A stretch of 64,000 bases of DNA. Source: Coraliomargarita sinensis (GTDB lineage Bacteria > Verrucomicrobiota > Verrucomicrobiia > Opitutales > Coraliomargaritaceae). The DNA is taken from the NCBI RefSeq assembly GCF_003185655.1, contig NZ_QHJQ01000011.1, positions 35,444 to 99,443 on the forward strand, read 5' to 3'. Below, piece after piece: positions 9,178 to 19,393 of this stretch; within the stretch, counting starts at the first letter, position 1, and each line of letters starts with the position of its first letter. The notes beneath the pieces are model-generated. The model did no database searches. It was not told where the DNA came from and saw only the letters and a list, made by a program, of their open reading frames with translations. Position numbers and translations under genes: made by a program.

Positions 9178-11106
9178 ATGCCTTCTACCGCGAAAGGTCA
9201 CGGCCGTGAGTGGACCACTGCCGATGCGACCACCTACTACGGTCTGAAGAATTGGGGTGGTCGTCACTTTTCCGCAGACGATGCCGGCTTCCTGCAGGTG
9301 CATCCTCTTGGTGACCATCGCAGTATTCGCATACACGATATTGTAACTGAGGCGATCGGCAAGGGCTACAAGCCGCCGCTTACCATTCGGATCCAGGATC
9401 TCTTGCGCACGCGTGTTGTTGAACTGAACCAACTGTTTGACGAAGCGATCCAGGACGAGAGTTATGGCGGGAAATACCGCGGCGTTTTCCCGATCAAGGT
9501 CAACCAGTTGCGGGAAGTGGTGGAGGAAATCCGCGATGCCGGTAAAGCGTTCCACTATGGTTTGGAGTGTGGCAGCAAGCCCGAACTCATGATTGCGCTG
9601 GCGATGCACAAGGACCCGGAGTCACTCATTATCTGCAACGGATACAAAGACGATGAGTTTATCCGCCTCGCGCTTTTTGGGCGCAAGCTGGGTAAGGAGA
9701 TTTACCTTGTAGTGGAGCAGCTTAGCGAGGTGCCCCGCATTATTCAGATTTCCAAGAAGCTTGGGATTAAACCCCTGATCGGGCTGCGCGTGAAACTTAG
9801 TACCATGGGGGAGGGGAAATGGGCCAGTTCTTCCGGTGAAGACGCGAAATTCGGACTGACCAGTCCGGAGATTATCGATGCGACCCGTCGCATCAAACGG
9901 GCCGGACTGACCGACAGCTTGCGCCTGGTTCATTTTCATATCGGTTCGCAAGTGCCGAATATTCAGACGATCAAGAAAGCGACCGTCGAGGCCGCCCGTT
10001 TTTACTGCGAACTTAAGAAAATGGGCTTTCCCATGGAGTTGCTGGATGTAGGCGGTGGTTTGGGCATCGACTACGACGGTTCCCGGAGCAACTACGAAAG
10101 CTCGATGAATTACACCATGCGCGAATATGCGCGCGATGTGGTCTACAATGTGAAAACAGTCTGCGCGGACGCGGATGTGGAGGTGCCCGATCTGGTGACG
10201 GAGAGTGGGCGAGCCATCGTTGCGCCTCATTCGATTCTGGTCACCGAGGTCTGTGACCGAATTTCGAAAAAATCCGTCCCACCCAAGAAAACCGCAGCCA
10301 GCAAAAAACAGAATCCGGTCCTGCGTGACCTGAATGCCATACTCGAAAACGAGCATGGTTCCAGCCCGCTGGAGCGGTTTCACGATTCCCAACAAAAACG
10401 CGAGGAAGCCAACAATCTCTTCAATCTGGGATACCTTGACCTCAGGGAACGCGCCCAGGCGGATGCGATTTATTGGAAAATTTGCGAGGAGCTCTCGAAT
10501 CTTTCCAAAAATGGTAGTTACACTCCGGAAGAATTGGAATCCTTGCCCGCAATGATGGCGGATCAGTATGTCTGCAACTTTTCCGTGTTTCAGTCATTGA
10601 TCGATCACTGGGCATGCGACCAACTCTTCCCCATTGCTCCTTTGCAGCGCCTGAACGAGGAACCGGAAGTGGATGCGACGCTTGTGGATATCACTTGTGA
10701 CAGTGAGGGCAAGGTGAGCAAGTTCACCGATGTCGAGGACGTACGCCAAACGCTCAAGTTGCACGATCTGAAGCCGAAGGAGGCTTACTACCTTGGAGTA
10801 TTTCTGGTCGGGGCCTATCAGGATATTATGGGGGATTTGCACAATCTTTTCGGGCGGGTTAACGAAGTGCATGTTTTCCTGGAGGACGATGAAGAGGATG
10901 GCTTCTACATCGAAGACAGTATCCGAGGTTTTGCTGTTTCCGATGTGTTGGGCTTCACCCAATATGACGGGCACATTCTAACCCGACGCATGAAGAAGCA
11001 GATCGACCGGGCGACCAAGGACGACGAGATCAAACCTCGCGAAGGCACAAGGATGTTGGACGAGTATGCTGAATTCCTCCGGGGCCATACTTATCTGGCT
11101 ACCTGA
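9178..11106 (+). CDS. speA: Biosynthetic arginine decarboxylase
   Basis: 642 residues, matching the large SpeA family (PLP enzyme with alanine-racemase-like barrel). The PLP lysine is K107 in GVFPIKVNQ; other family motifs are FHYGLECGSKPEL, LRLVHFHIGSQVPN, LDVGGGLGIDYDGS and the VTESGRA segment. It decarboxylates arginine to agmatine, the first step to putrescine in bacteria without ornithine decarboxylase. No agmatinase (speB) is adjacent. A carboxynorspermidine-dehydrogenase-like gene at 20430-21629 could use the putrescine to make carboxyspermidine. Confidence 0.96.
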   Translation: MPSTAKGHGREWTTADATTYYGLKNWGGRHFSADDAGFLQVHPLGDHRSIRIHDIVTEAIGKGYKPPLTIRIQDLLRTRVVELNQLFDEAIQDESYGGKYRGVFPIKVNQLREVVEEIRDAGKAFHYGLECGSKPELMIALAMHKDPESLIICNGYKDDEFIRLALFGRKLGKEIYLVVEQLSEVPRIIQISKKLGIKPLIGLRVKLSTMGEGKWASSSGEDAKFGLTSPEIIDATRRIKRAGLTDSLRLVHFHIGSQVPNIQTIKKATVEAARFYCELKKMGFPMELLDVGGGLGIDYDGSRSNYESSMNYTMREYARDVVYNVKTVCADADVEVPDLVTESGRAIVAPHSILVTEVCDRISKKSVPPKKTAASKKQNPVLRDLNAILENEHGSSPLERFHDSQQKREEANNLFNLGYLDLRERAQADAIYWKICEELSNLSKNGSYTPEELESLPAMMADQYVCNFSVFQSLIDHWACDQLFPIAPLQRLNEEPEVDATLVDITCDSEGKVSKFTDVEDVRQTLKLHDLKPKEAYYLGVFLVGAYQDIMGDLHNLFGRVNEVHVFLEDDEEDGFYIEDSIRGFAVSDVLGFTQYDGHILTRRMKKQIDRATKDDEIKPREGTRMLDEYAEFLRGHTYLAT

Positions 11107-11225
11107 GATCCGATTCATGGATTTCAGCGGTCCGGTTTCTTTCCGGGTAAAAGACGAACCGGGTTGGCATGGCGAAACAAGAGTGCTTGCTGAAATCGTT
11201 CCCGAGAGGCATAAATTAAGGATCC

Positions 11226-12680
11226 ATGATGGAGCCCCGCGATAATTTGGATTGGCCCCGTGTCGCCGACGAACTCGGTGAGCGGTTTGATGTCGACTGT
11301 ATCGAAAGCAGCGTGCGGGGCCGGTTGAAGGCCGGTCGCAACAACCGTCTGCTGGTTGCCTGTTCCGGCGGGGCAGATTCCGTATTCATGCTCTGCCTGT
11401 TTGCGGCGCGGCGTGCCGAACTTGGCCTAGAGCTTCATGTCGCCCATTACAACCACCGTTGGCGGGGCGAGGCGTCCCAGCAGGATGAGGATTTTGTGCG
11501 AGGCATCACAGAAGGCTTGAAGCTCCCCTTTTATTTCGAGAAGCGTCCCGAAAACGAAGCCGCATTTACGGAAACGACCGCCCGCTCGCTGCGTTTGGAT
11601 TTCCTGCGCAAGGTGGCACGGGAGGCGGATTGTCCGTTTATCGCTTTCGGCCACCAGCTTGACGATATTCTGGAGACCCAGCTACAACGACTTGCCCGCG
11701 GGGTGGGCACGGAAGGGCTGGCGGCCCCCAGACCGGTTGCCGAATTCAGTGGTCAGCCAACTCATTTGCGGCCCTTGCTGCACCTGCGTTCCGGCGATAT
11801 TCGTATGACACTTAATGCGGTTGGCATACCCTGGCGGGAGGACGGCTCCAATGAAGACACCAGCATCGCCCGGAATATGCTCCGTCATGAAGTGATCCCG
11901 GATTTGATCGAGGCCCTGGATCGCGATCCGTCAACGGGTGCTGCGCGCAGTCGCCAGCTCTTGGAGGAAGATGCATGTGCGCTGGATTTGCTGGCCCGCG
12001 AACGGATGCCGGAAGCGTTTTCCAGCGAGGAGCGCCTTTCCAGGGTGGACCTCTGCGCACTTCCGCGTGCGCTGATGCGCCGCGCATTGGTCGCCTGGCT
12101 GAACGCTCATGAACTGACCGAATCTTTCAGTGCTTCGGCAATGGACATGCTGATCGACAGCCTGCTCAGTCAGCGCAGGACCTGGAAACAGAGTGCCGGT
12201 GCCAGCTTTATTTGCAGCGATAAAAAATCAATCTGGGTTGAAGAAGAAGAGGAGGGGGAGGCCGCTCTGCAACATGTTCAATTCGAGCCGGGCGAGACCG
12301 TCGTCCTTTCCAGTGGATATTTGATCGAATCCGATCTGCAGACGCTGGATGAGAAAAAACGGGATGCTATCCTCTGCGGCCGAATTGACCCGTCCTTCGA
12401 GGCAACGCTCATTTTACCTTCCGAAGAGTCCCTGCATGTCAGGGGTTGGCGCCCGGGGGACCGTTTCACCCCACTCGGGTCGCCAGGGGCAAAAAAATTG
12501 AAAGACTGGTTTATTGACCGCGGAATCCCCAGAAAGGAACGAAAACGATTGCCTGTTGTCACCACAGCATCCGGTGAAGTCATCTGGGTGCCCGGCTTCC
12601 CGCCCGCCGATCGCTACAAAATCAATCGCGACACCAAGCAGGCTCTTAGGTTGACTTACCGGCCGAGAAATCCACGTTGA
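11226..12680 (+). CDS. tilS: tRNA(Ile)-lysidine synthetase
   Basis: 484 residues. The PP-loop that binds ATP is SGGADS at 47-52, followed by the family HYNHRWRGEASQQDEDFV segment and a central GHQLDDILETQLQRLARG. The C-terminal part (~390-480) matches the TilS tRNA-binding domain (RGWRPGDRFTPLGSPGAKKLKDWFID is typical). The enzyme converts cytidine 34 of tRNA-Ile(CAT) to lysidine. The start is at two adjacent ATGs (11226/11229). ftsH starts 10 nt after its stop, the frequent tilS-ftsH order in bacteria. The 119-bp gap upstream contains no clear terminator. Confidence 0.95.
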   Translation: MMEPRDNLDWPRVADELGERFDVDCIESSVRGRLKAGRNNRLLVACSGGADSVFMLCLFAARRAELGLELHVAHYNHRWRGEASQQDEDFVRGITEGLKLPFYFEKRPENEAAFTETTARSLRLDFLRKVAREADCPFIAFGHQLDDILETQLQRLARGVGTEGLAAPRPVAEFSGQPTHLRPLLHLRSGDIRMTLNAVGIPWREDGSNEDTSIARNMLRHEVIPDLIEALDRDPSTGAARSRQLLEEDACALDLLARERMPEAFSSEERLSRVDLCALPRALMRRALVAWLNAHELTESFSASAMDMLIDSLLSQRRTWKQSAGASFICSDKKSIWVEEEEEGEAALQHVQFEPGETVVLSSGYLIESDLQTLDEKKRDAILCGRIDPSFEATLILPSEESLHVRGWRPGDRFTPLGSPGAKKLKDWFIDRGIPRKERKRLPVVTTASGEVIWVPGFPPADRYKINRDTKQALRLTYRPRNPR

Positions 12681-12689
12681 CCCGTTCAA

Positions 12690-14750
12690 ATGTCTTCAGA
12701 GAACAACACGCCACAAAAGAACAATAATGGAAACAATGGCTCGCCCCAGCGTTTCCAGCCTAAAGTGCTGCTCATTTACCTGGTAATTGTGGCTGCAATT
12801 CTCACCATATGGTTCGCGAATCCCGGTGCCGGATCCAATGTTAAGGAGCTCTCCATCAGTGAGTTAGTCGATGCCGTGAAGCGGGAAAAGATCGCCGAGG
12901 GTGACGGTATCATGACTTACGATCCCTCTTACGGTCGTGATGGGTACGTCATCAAGGGCGAAATGGTGAACGATGCCTTCCTGCAGGCGCGGGAAGACGG
13001 GCTCTCCACTAATGAAATTTCTGAAAAGGTTCCCTACGTTGCCCGTGGCCGGGTGACCGAGGAAGATCTGTTGCTTTTACGTGAAGTGCTCACGGAAAAA
13101 CCGACCAGTACGGCACTACAGGACGTCTTGATCAGCCTGCTGCCCTTCGTCCTGATTATCGGGCTCCTCTATTTCCTTTTCGTTCGGCAGCTCAAGAATG
13201 CCGGCCGGGGAGCGATGAGTTTCGGTAAGAGCAAGGCCAAGATGCTGACACGTGAGAAGGACTCGGTTACGTTCAAAGGCGTTGCCGGTTGTGATGAGGC
13301 CAAGGAGGAAGTTGCCGAAGTGGTCGATTTCCTCAAAGACCCCAAGAAGTTCCAGCGCATCGGTGGCCGCATACCCAAAGGCGTTCTTATGGTAGGACCT
13401 CCCGGCACAGGTAAGACCCTGCTGGCCAAGGCAGTTGCCGGTGAGGCGGATGTCCCCTTCTTTTCCATCAGCGGCTCCGACTTCGTCGAAATGTTTGTTG
13501 GTGTGGGCGCGGCCCGCGTGCGCGACATGTTCGAGCAGGGCCGTAAGAATGCGCCTTGTATCGTCTTCATTGATGAAATTGATGCTGTCGGCCGTCAACG
13601 CGGGGCCGGCCTGGGAGGGGGTAACGATGAGCGCGAGCAAACGCTTAACTCCCTGCTTGTGGAGATGGACGGTTTTGATGGTCACGAGGGTGTCATTATC
13701 ATTGCGGCAACCAACCGCCCGGATGTGCTCGATAACGCACTGCTCCGGCCCGGTCGCTTCGACCGTCAGGTGACGATCGACCTGCCCGATCTGAATGGCC
13801 GCCACGAAATACTCAAAGTGCACGCCAAGAAGATCGCGCTTGCCGAAGAGGTAAATCTTGAGCACGTCGCACGGAACACCCCCGGCTTCTCCGGTGCCGA
13901 CCTTGCCAACCTTCTCAATGAAGGCGCCCTGATCGCCGCCCGCTTCAATAAGAAGGTGGTGGAGATGCAGGATATCGACGAAGCCCGCGATAAAATTTCC
14001 TTTGGCCGCGAGCGTCGCAAGTTGATGGACGACGAAGACCGCAAGATCACCGCCTACCACGAGGCTGGGCACGCGATTGTACAGGCAGTCGTTGATGACG
14101 GGCATCTCCCGGTCCACAAGGTTACGATTATTCCACGTGGGCAGAGCCTGGGTTCGACCATGTTCATGCCGAAGAAGGATGTGCTCAACCACTCCAAGCG
14201 CCGTCTCCTTAATCAGATTTGTTGCGGTATGGGCGGACGTGCTGCGGAAGAGATTGTCATGGGTGACATTACTTCCGGCGCGTCTGGTGATATTCGTATG
14301 GTCACGAAGACGGCTCGTCACATGGTTTGCGACTGGGGCATGACGGAACTAGGTCCGGTCGCCTATGGCGAAAACAAGGATCATGTTTTCCTCGGACAGG
14401 AGATTCAGCGCTCTCAAAACTACAGCGAGCAAACGGCCCAGAAGATCGATTTTGAGATACATCGGATCGTCGATGAGCAATACCACCGCTGTCTGGACAT
14501 TCTCAAAGAGCACCGCAAGGCGCTTGATGTCTGTGCCGAAGCATTGTTAGAGCACGAGACCATCGAAGGTCGGCATGTTCACGAGATTATCGATCATGGG
14601 GAAATTCGTTCGCCGATCATCAAACGCGAGATTCCCGAGCCCGAGCCGGAAGAATCTTCCGAAGACGGGGACAAGAAAAAGACTGCCAAGGAAGACGAGG
14701 ACAAGGGTGGCCTGTCCGGTGAAGAAGCACCCGCCGGAGCCCCGGCTTAG
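12690..14750 (+). CDS. ftsH: ATP-dependent zinc metalloprotease FtsH
   Basis: 686 residues. The N-terminal ~24 residues are Asn/Gln-rich and precede the first membrane helix (~25-43). A periplasmic domain and second helix (~143-168) follow. The AAA module has Walker A GPPGTGKT at 236-243, Walker [14 protein letters not shown] and the pore-loop [11 protein letters not shown]. The zinc protease motif HEAGH is at 457-461. The last ~40 residues are highly acidic ([16 protein letters not shown]) and look dispensable. FtsH is a membrane-anchored hexamer that degrades misfolded membrane proteins and regulators. It lies between tilS and aroE in one rightward group. Confidence 0.97.
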   Translation: MSSENNTPQKNNNGNNGSPQRFQPKVLLIYLVIVAAILTIWFANPGAGSNVKELSISELVDAVKREKIAEGDGIMTYDPSYGRDGYVIKGEMVNDAFLQAREDGLSTNEISEKVPYVARGRVTEEDLLLLREVLTEKPTSTALQDVLISLLPFVLIIGLLYFLFVRQLKNAGRGAMSFGKSKAKMLTREKDSVTFKGVAGCDEAKEEVAEVVDFLKDPKKFQRIGGRIPKGVLMVGPPGTGKTLLAKAVAGEADVPFFSISGSDFVEMFVGVGAARVRDMFEQGRKNAPCIVFIDEIDAVGRQRGAGLGGGNDEREQTLNSLLVEMDGFDGHEGVIIIAATNRPDVLDNALLRPGRFDRQVTIDLPDLNGRHEILKVHAKKIALAEEVNLEHVARNTPGFSGADLANLLNEGALIAARFNKKVVEMQDIDEARDKISFGRERRKLMDDEDRKITAYHEAGHAIVQAVVDDGHLPVHKVTIIPRGQSLGSTMFMPKKDVLNHSKRRLLNQICCGMGGRAAEEIVMGDITSGASGDIRMVTKTARHMVCDWGMTELGPVAYGENKDHVFLGQEIQRSQNYSEQTAQKIDFEIHRIVDEQYHRCLDILKEHRKALDVCAEALLEHETIEGRHVHEIIDHGEIRSPIIKREIPEPEPEESSEDGDKKKTAKEDEDKGGLSGEEAPAGAPA

Positions 14751-14814
14751 ACTTTCAGCAAATATGGGTCGCCTCTTTTACACCCGACAGTAACCTTGCG
14801 GGTTGTTCTGCGGC

Positions 14815-15747
14815 ATGAGCAAAAAACCAGACACAGAGTTTACCTACACCGTCGATGATCTCGGTAAGTTTGACTTCGGCGGTACGGCGCTGGCCGTAAT
14901 CGGCCATCCGATTCAGCACTCCGTCAGCCCGGCGATGCACAACGCGGCAATCAAAAAGCTGTGCGAACAGGAAAGCCGTTTTAATGATTGGGCCTACTTC
15001 CGTTTTGACGTTCCACCGGAAGCGTTCGCTGGTGCCGTGCCCAGGTTTTTCGAACATAACTTTCTGGGCTTGAATTTGACCATCCCGCACAAGGTGCAGG
15101 CGATGGAACTGATCAAAGGTATCTCGCCGGATGCCGAGCGCATGGGGGCGGTCAATACACTCGTGTGGAACGAGTTCGGCTACGATGGCTTCAATACCGA
15201 TGGTTACGGTCTGAAGAAGGGCCTGCTCGAAGATCTCGATTTTGATCTAAAGAACGGAACCGTCATTCTTTTAGGGTCCGGTGGCGCCGCCCGGGCCGCT
15301 GCGGTCCAGTGTGTGCTCGATGGCTGTAAAAAACTCTATGTGGGCAATCGCACGCCTTCGCGCCTGGATGGCTTGATGGAGATCGTTCACGAAATGCCGG
15401 GCGGCCAATGTGCCGAAGCATTCGCCTTGAATACGCCGCCCAGGGATTTGCCGGAAACCGGTGTCCTGATTAATGCCACTTCCCTGGGTCTTAAAACCGA
15501 TGATCCGGCGCCATTTGATGTAGCGCTTTTGCCGGACGGTTGGAAGGTGTATGACATGATCTACAACCCAGCGGCGACCAAGTTGCTGGAGGAGGCGGGC
15601 AAGCGCGGCCTGGCCACGGCCAACGGGCTGTCCATGCTCGTACACCAAGGGGCGCGCTCGCTGGAAATCTGGTCGAAGACCGAGGTGAATGCCCACTCCA
15701 TGATGGCTGCAGCCTGTCACGCGCTGAAGCTGCCACCGCGTTATTGA
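14815..15747 (+). CDS. aroE: Shikimate dehydrogenase
   Basis: 310 residues from the ATG at 14815; an in-frame TTG 12 nt earlier is less likely. It reduces 3-dehydroshikimate with NADPH in aromatic amino acid synthesis. The substrate-binding motif HSVSPAMHNAAI is near residue 40, the catalytic lysine is in NLTIPHKVQA, and the aspartate in FNTDGYG completes the active site. The cofactor loop is LLGSGGAARAAAVQC. The length exceeds the usual ~275 residues because of an N-terminal extension and an inserted helix around CEQESRFNDWAYF. A palindrome lies just beyond its stop. Confidence 0.94.
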   Translation: MSKKPDTEFTYTVDDLGKFDFGGTALAVIGHPIQHSVSPAMHNAAIKKLCEQESRFNDWAYFRFDVPPEAFAGAVPRFFEHNFLGLNLTIPHKVQAMELIKGISPDAERMGAVNTLVWNEFGYDGFNTDGYGLKKGLLEDLDFDLKNGTVILLGSGGAARAAAVQCVLDGCKKLYVGNRTPSRLDGLMEIVHEMPGGQCAEAFALNTPPRDLPETGVLINATSLGLKTDDPAPFDVALLPDGWKVYDMIYNPAATKLLEEAGKRGLATANGLSMLVHQGARSLEIWSKTEVNAHSMMAAACHALKLPPRY

Positions 15748-15763
15748 ATAGACGTTCAATTCC

Positions 15764-15783
15764 GGCATCCGTAAGCGGATGCC
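15764..15783. other. Perfect palindrome between convergent genes
   Basis: GGCATCCG (15764-15771) pairs with CGGATGCC (15776-15783) around a 4-nt TAAG loop. It fills the 37-bp gap between aroE and the convergent oxidoreductase gene and could stop transcription from both sides, although no T tract follows. Confidence 0.5.
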
Positions 15784-15784
15784 T

Positions 15785-16441
15785 CTACGTGTTGGCTTCC
15801 CCGACGCGGCTCAAGGCTTGGGGGATCGGTGTGTCGCCATCCAGAAGGTCGATGGTTTTTCCGATTGTCGATTCGTGATTCAGGCATTGTCGGATACTTT
15901 CGGCGACATTGGCCCGGGAAATGACTCCGTTGAAGTCATCCAGACGTGAGGCGGCCCGAATCGTTCCGGTTTCCGGTTCGTCGCTGAGGCGCCCCGGGCG
16001 AAGGATCGTGTAATCCAGCTTGGATGCCTTCAAAATTTCATCGGCAGCATGTTTGGCCACCAGGTAGGGCTTGATCGCTTCCTTGCCCTGATTCGGATCC
16101 TGTGCTTTCAGTGCGCTGATCATGACAAAACGGGGCGTGCTGTGCCGCTCGCAGTAGCGTACCGCCTGGACTGCGCCCCACAGATCGACGGTCAGGGTTT
16201 TATCCTTTCCGGTCGAGGCACCCGAACCGGCGGTAAATATAACTGCGTCGTAGCCTTTGGCGACAGCTTCATCGAACGTGTTTTCAAGGTCACCTTCCGC
16301 CAGTTGAACGCCGATTTCCGCAAGGTCCGATGCGGCTGAGGCATCCCGTACAAGTGCGGTGAGTTCATGGCCGTCCTGCAATAATTTTGGCACGAGCAGG
16401 CGCCCGATTTGGCCGGTAGCTCCGAGTAGTAGAAATCGCAT
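15785..16441 (-). CDS. NAD(P)-binding atypical SDR (YhfK/NmrA-like)
   Basis: 218 residues from the ATG at 16441, chosen because it places the Rossmann motif LLLGATGQIGRLLVPKLL at the extreme N-terminus; a frame 16 codons longer adds only a non-conserved leader. The fold continues with VIFTAGSGASTGKDKT, RFVMISALKA and YTILRPGRLS, as in the atypical SDR subgroup that includes YhfK and NmrA-like proteins. Members bind NAD(P) as redox sensors or reductases; the substrate is unknown. No partner is adjacent. Confidence 0.82.
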   Translation of the reverse strand: MRFLLLGATGQIGRLLVPKLLQDGHELTALVRDASAASDLAEIGVQLAEGDLENTFDEAVAKGYDAVIFTAGSGASTGKDKTLTVDLWGAVQAVRYCERHSTPRFVMISALKAQDPNQGKEAIKPYLVAKHAADEILKASKLDYTILRPGRLSDEPETGTIRAASRLDDFNGVISRANVAESIRQCLNHESTIGKTIDLLDGDTPIPQALSRVGEANT

Positions 16442-16559
16442 CAATACAGGGTCAATCGACTGTCCGCTTCTGTCAACTGTCCGCGCCAAAGCTTGGTTTT
16501 AAGCTTTAAACCGAGACTCAGCAGGCTACTTATAAACGGGCACCGAGTTCAATACGACG

Positions 16560-17471
16560 ATGGAAACCTTTGAATATATCAACCATGACTTCCCCTGGTT
16601 TTTCGCGGGGATCAGTTTTATCTTTGGCGCTATTGTCGGAAGTTTTCTCAATGTCTGTATCTACCGCATCCCGGAAGAGCGATCCGTGGTCTCTCCGGGC
16701 TCCACCTGTGCCTGCGGCGAGCCGATTCCATTTTATCACAATATCCCCATATTGAGCTGGCTTCTCCTGCGCGGGAAGGCGGCCTGTTGTGGCGCCTCGT
16801 TCAGTGTTCGATACCCGGGTATCGAACTCCTGACGGCCTGCCTGTTTCTTTGGGCCTGGTTGATTTACACGCCCCTGGTCGCTTTGGTCGGCATGCTCTT
16901 TATTGCATTTTTGATCTGCGCGACTTTTATCGATCTGGATCATATGATCATTCCGGACCGTTTCTCCATCGGTGGTATGGTGATCGGTGTACTTTTGTCC
17001 TTTGCCGTCCCCGGCCTGCACGGGTTTGAGGGGCTCTGGCTGGGGGCAGCGATACAGTCGGTTGTCAGTTCGATAATTGGTGCCCTGATTGGTTCCGGTC
17101 TGGTTTACTGGATCGCGGTTCTTGGTGAAATCGTTTTCCGCAAGCCGGCGATGGGCGAGGGGGATGTGAAGTTCGTCGGTTTTATCGGGGCTTTCTGTGG
17201 CTGGCAGGGCGCGATTTTCGCTATGTTTGGCGGCGCTTTTGTGGGATCGGTTATTCTGCTGCCGATACTCCTGGCGGGGCACCTTTTCGGAGGTAAGAAG
17301 GAGCCTGAACCAGTCGTTGAAGAAGCCGACTGCGAGGAGGACCTACAGTTCGGCGCGCAGGTGCCTTTCGGGCCGATGCTTGCTGTGGCCGGCCTGATCT
17401 ACTTCCTCGGTTTCAGTCAATACGTGGACGCGTACTTTGCCGAGTTCGCCTCGTTCTTTTTTGGAGCTTAG
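16560..17471 (+). CDS. Prepilin peptidase / N-methyltransferase (PilD type)
   Basis: 303 residues with about eight membrane spans. This inner-membrane aspartyl protease cleaves and methylates type IV pilin or type II secretion pseudopilins. The N-terminal A24-N region begins GSFLNVCIYRIPE. The two catalytic aspartates are visible, one in FIDLDHMIIPD and one in the GEGDVKFVGF (GxGD) motif. The cytoplasmic zinc region normally has two CxxC pairs; here the cysteines read CAC and CC, so spacing is altered. No pilin or secretion gene is close by. Confidence 0.92.
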   Translation: METFEYINHDFPWFFAGISFIFGAIVGSFLNVCIYRIPEERSVVSPGSTCACGEPIPFYHNIPILSWLLLRGKAACCGASFSVRYPGIELLTACLFLWAWLIYTPLVALVGMLFIAFLICATFIDLDHMIIPDRFSIGGMVIGVLLSFAVPGLHGFEGLWLGAAIQSVVSSIIGALIGSGLVYWIAVLGEIVFRKPAMGEGDVKFVGFIGAFCGWQGAIFAMFGGAFVGSVILLPILLAGHLFGGKKEPEPVVEEADCEEDLQFGAQVPFGPMLAVAGLIYFLGFSQYVDAYFAEFASFFFGA

Positions 17472-17496
17472 TCTTTATTCAGAGGACAGGTGCGTA

Positions 17497-19284
17497 TCAT
17501 TCCCGCTCCATGGTTTCTTCGATGGCGTTCTGTTGGCGGGCGATGTCGTGTAGTGTGACGATGCCCAGCAACTTGCGGGGATCCTTGCGACTGACCACCG
17601 GTGCCTGGAGCACATCTTTGACCACCAGGGTATTGGCTGCTCCTCGAATCGAATCGTCAGGATTAATAGAGATAATTTTTTGCCCGGCCAGAATCTCGCT
17701 CAGCGGCGCATCGTTGCCCGCAGCAATTAATTCTTCGAGTTCGTGGTGCATGACCATACCGATGAGAGCCTGCGAATTAGTGGCCTCGATAACCGGGTAG
17801 CCATGGTGGGTGTATGCACTCTCTTTAATCGCATCCAGATTTTCCTGTGCGTTCAGGTCACCCGCCGCGGTGCGGCAATCATGGGTCATGATCGTGCTGA
17901 TTGGCAAATTGCGCCAGTCTTGTTGGCCCTGATAGGCTGGCAGTTTTTTCAAGCTGATTCCGTCCTGAAGCAGCAGTGCATCATAGATCGGGATCTGCCG
18001 CAGCTTCACTGAGATAATATAGGCCAGAAAGTTACCGATCATCAGCGGGAGGATCAGCGAGTAGTTGTGCGTCATCTCAAAGATGATGAGCACGGACGTG
18101 AGCGGACAGCGAATGACGGCGGCAAAGAAAGCTCCGGTTCCCAATAAGGCGCAAGCGGCAGCGACAGAGTGGTCCAAGTTCAGGAATTGGACCATGAGCG
18201 CGCCGAAGATACCCCCCAGCATACTGCCGAGGAAAAGTACGGGAGCGAAGATGCCGCCGCTGGCCCCGGAGGCGTAGCAAATGACGGTCGCCAAAAATTT
18301 ACCGATAAAGAGTAAAAGCAGGACCTGCCAGATTAGCTGTCCATTCAGTGCTGAATTGAGGTCCTGATAGCCGATGCTGAAAACGCCGTGATGACCCTCG
18401 CTGAACTGCCAGACCGTGACGCCGATCAGGCCGACACTCAGGCCGCCCAGGGCCGGTTTGGCCCAACTGGGAAAGCGCTGCCATTGCATAAAATGACCTC
18501 GAAGAAAGAGCAGGAGCGTGGTGAAAGCGTGCCCCAGCAGACCTGCAGCCGGGCCAATCAACAAGCAGACCAGCATCCAGGTGGAGGTTTCGAAGGTTTC
18601 CCGTGTGGCGTAGAGGGCACTGTGCTCTCCCAGAATGCTGCGCTCGACAACCGCAGCGACCACTACGGCGATTAAGATCCCACCCAGTGCTTTACTGCTG
18701 AAATTGTTATCGAACAGCTCTTCGAACACAAAGGTGATCGCTGCGATCGGGGCATTGAAGGCAGCCGAAATACCCGCCCCCATGCCGACAGGGATCATGG
18801 CCTGAACACGCAGTTTACCCAGGCCAAACAGTCGACCCAGCTTTGAAGAAACAGCGCTGCAGATATGCACAGTAGGGCCTTCACGCCCGAGGCTGTTGCC
18901 AAAGGCGACCGAAATCGTACCGATGATAAAGCGCCAAAAGGCTTCGGTTGTCTTGATAACGCCGAACTTTTGATGATAGGCGGCCTTGGTTTGGGGAATG
19001 CCCGAACCTGCCGCGGTCGGCGAAATGTAGCGGATCATCAAACCCACGATCAGGCCCGCCAGTGCCGGTGAAAAGACCATGGCCGGGATGGCCCAGACTC
19101 CGAGCTCCTGATAAAAGCCAAAGAGGCCGTTGAAGAGCTTGGTAATCGCCAGGTGGAAGCTGACCCCGACCAAGCCGCAGAGCACACCCGCACAGATACA
19201 AAGCATGAGGAAGCGCTGGCCATCGTCGAAGCGGCCCCGCATCCAATCGGGCAGATTATTCAGGCTGAAAGATTCTCGGGTCAT
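17497..19284 (-). CDS. CLC chloride channel/antiporter with C-terminal CBS pair
   Basis: 595 residues. The ion-pathway motifs are GSGIP at 93-97, GREGP at 133-137 (E135 would be the gating glutamate) and GASGGIFAP around residue 340. About 430 residues of membrane domain are followed by a CBS pair (~460-590: ISTIMTHDCRTA, HHGYPVIEATN, LGIVTLHDIAR). The family moves chloride, alone or in exchange for protons. The CBS pair suggests adenine-nucleotide control. A terminator-like hairpin lies 16 nt upstream of its start codon. It is convergent with the prepilin peptidase gene. Confidence 0.94.
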   Translation of the reverse strand: MTRESFSLNNLPDWMRGRFDDGQRFLMLCICAGVLCGLVGVSFHLAITKLFNGLFGFYQELGVWAIPAMVFSPALAGLIVGLMIRYISPTAAGSGIPQTKAAYHQKFGVIKTTEAFWRFIIGTISVAFGNSLGREGPTVHICSAVSSKLGRLFGLGKLRVQAMIPVGMGAGISAAFNAPIAAITFVFEELFDNNFSSKALGGILIAVVVAAVVERSILGEHSALYATRETFETSTWMLVCLLIGPAAGLLGHAFTTLLLFLRGHFMQWQRFPSWAKPALGGLSVGLIGVTVWQFSEGHHGVFSIGYQDLNSALNGQLIWQVLLLLFIGKFLATVICYASGASGGIFAPVLFLGSMLGGIFGALMVQFLNLDHSVAAACALLGTGAFFAAVIRCPLTSVLIIFEMTHNYSLILPLMIGNFLAYIISVKLRQIPIYDALLLQDGISLKKLPAYQGQQDWRNLPISTIMTHDCRTAAGDLNAQENLDAIKESAYTHHGYPVIEATNSQALIGMVMHHELEELIAAGNDAPLSEILAGQKIISINPDDSIRGAANTLVVKDVLQAPVVSRKDPRKLLGIVTLHDIARQQNAIEETMERE

Positions 19285-19300
19285 GGGCGGCAGTCGCGCG

Positions 19301-19334
19301 GAAAAAAGAAAACCGCCGAACTTCCGACCGGCGG
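19301..19334 (-). terminator. Terminator-like hairpin in the CLC gene leader
   Basis: Read on the minus strand, a 6-bp GC stem (19329-19334 with 19313-19318) is followed by TTTTCTTTTTTC. It lies only 16 nt upstream of the CLC start codon, so it may be an attenuator for that gene or the end of a short upstream transcript. Confidence 0.5.
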
Positions 19335-19393
19335 CATACTCTGCCTTACAGGAGCCGAATTAGGGGGCACAACAGAATTTTCAAAAAAATTAC

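Noticed and set aside
11117..11245. 42-codon open frame before tilS overlapping its start
   Set aside because: No convincing ribosome site or family; overlap with tilS and short length make it unsupported, although it cannot be excluded.
13116..14321. 401-codon open frame antisense to ftsH
   Set aside because: Shadow of ftsH; no family motifs and no ribosome site.
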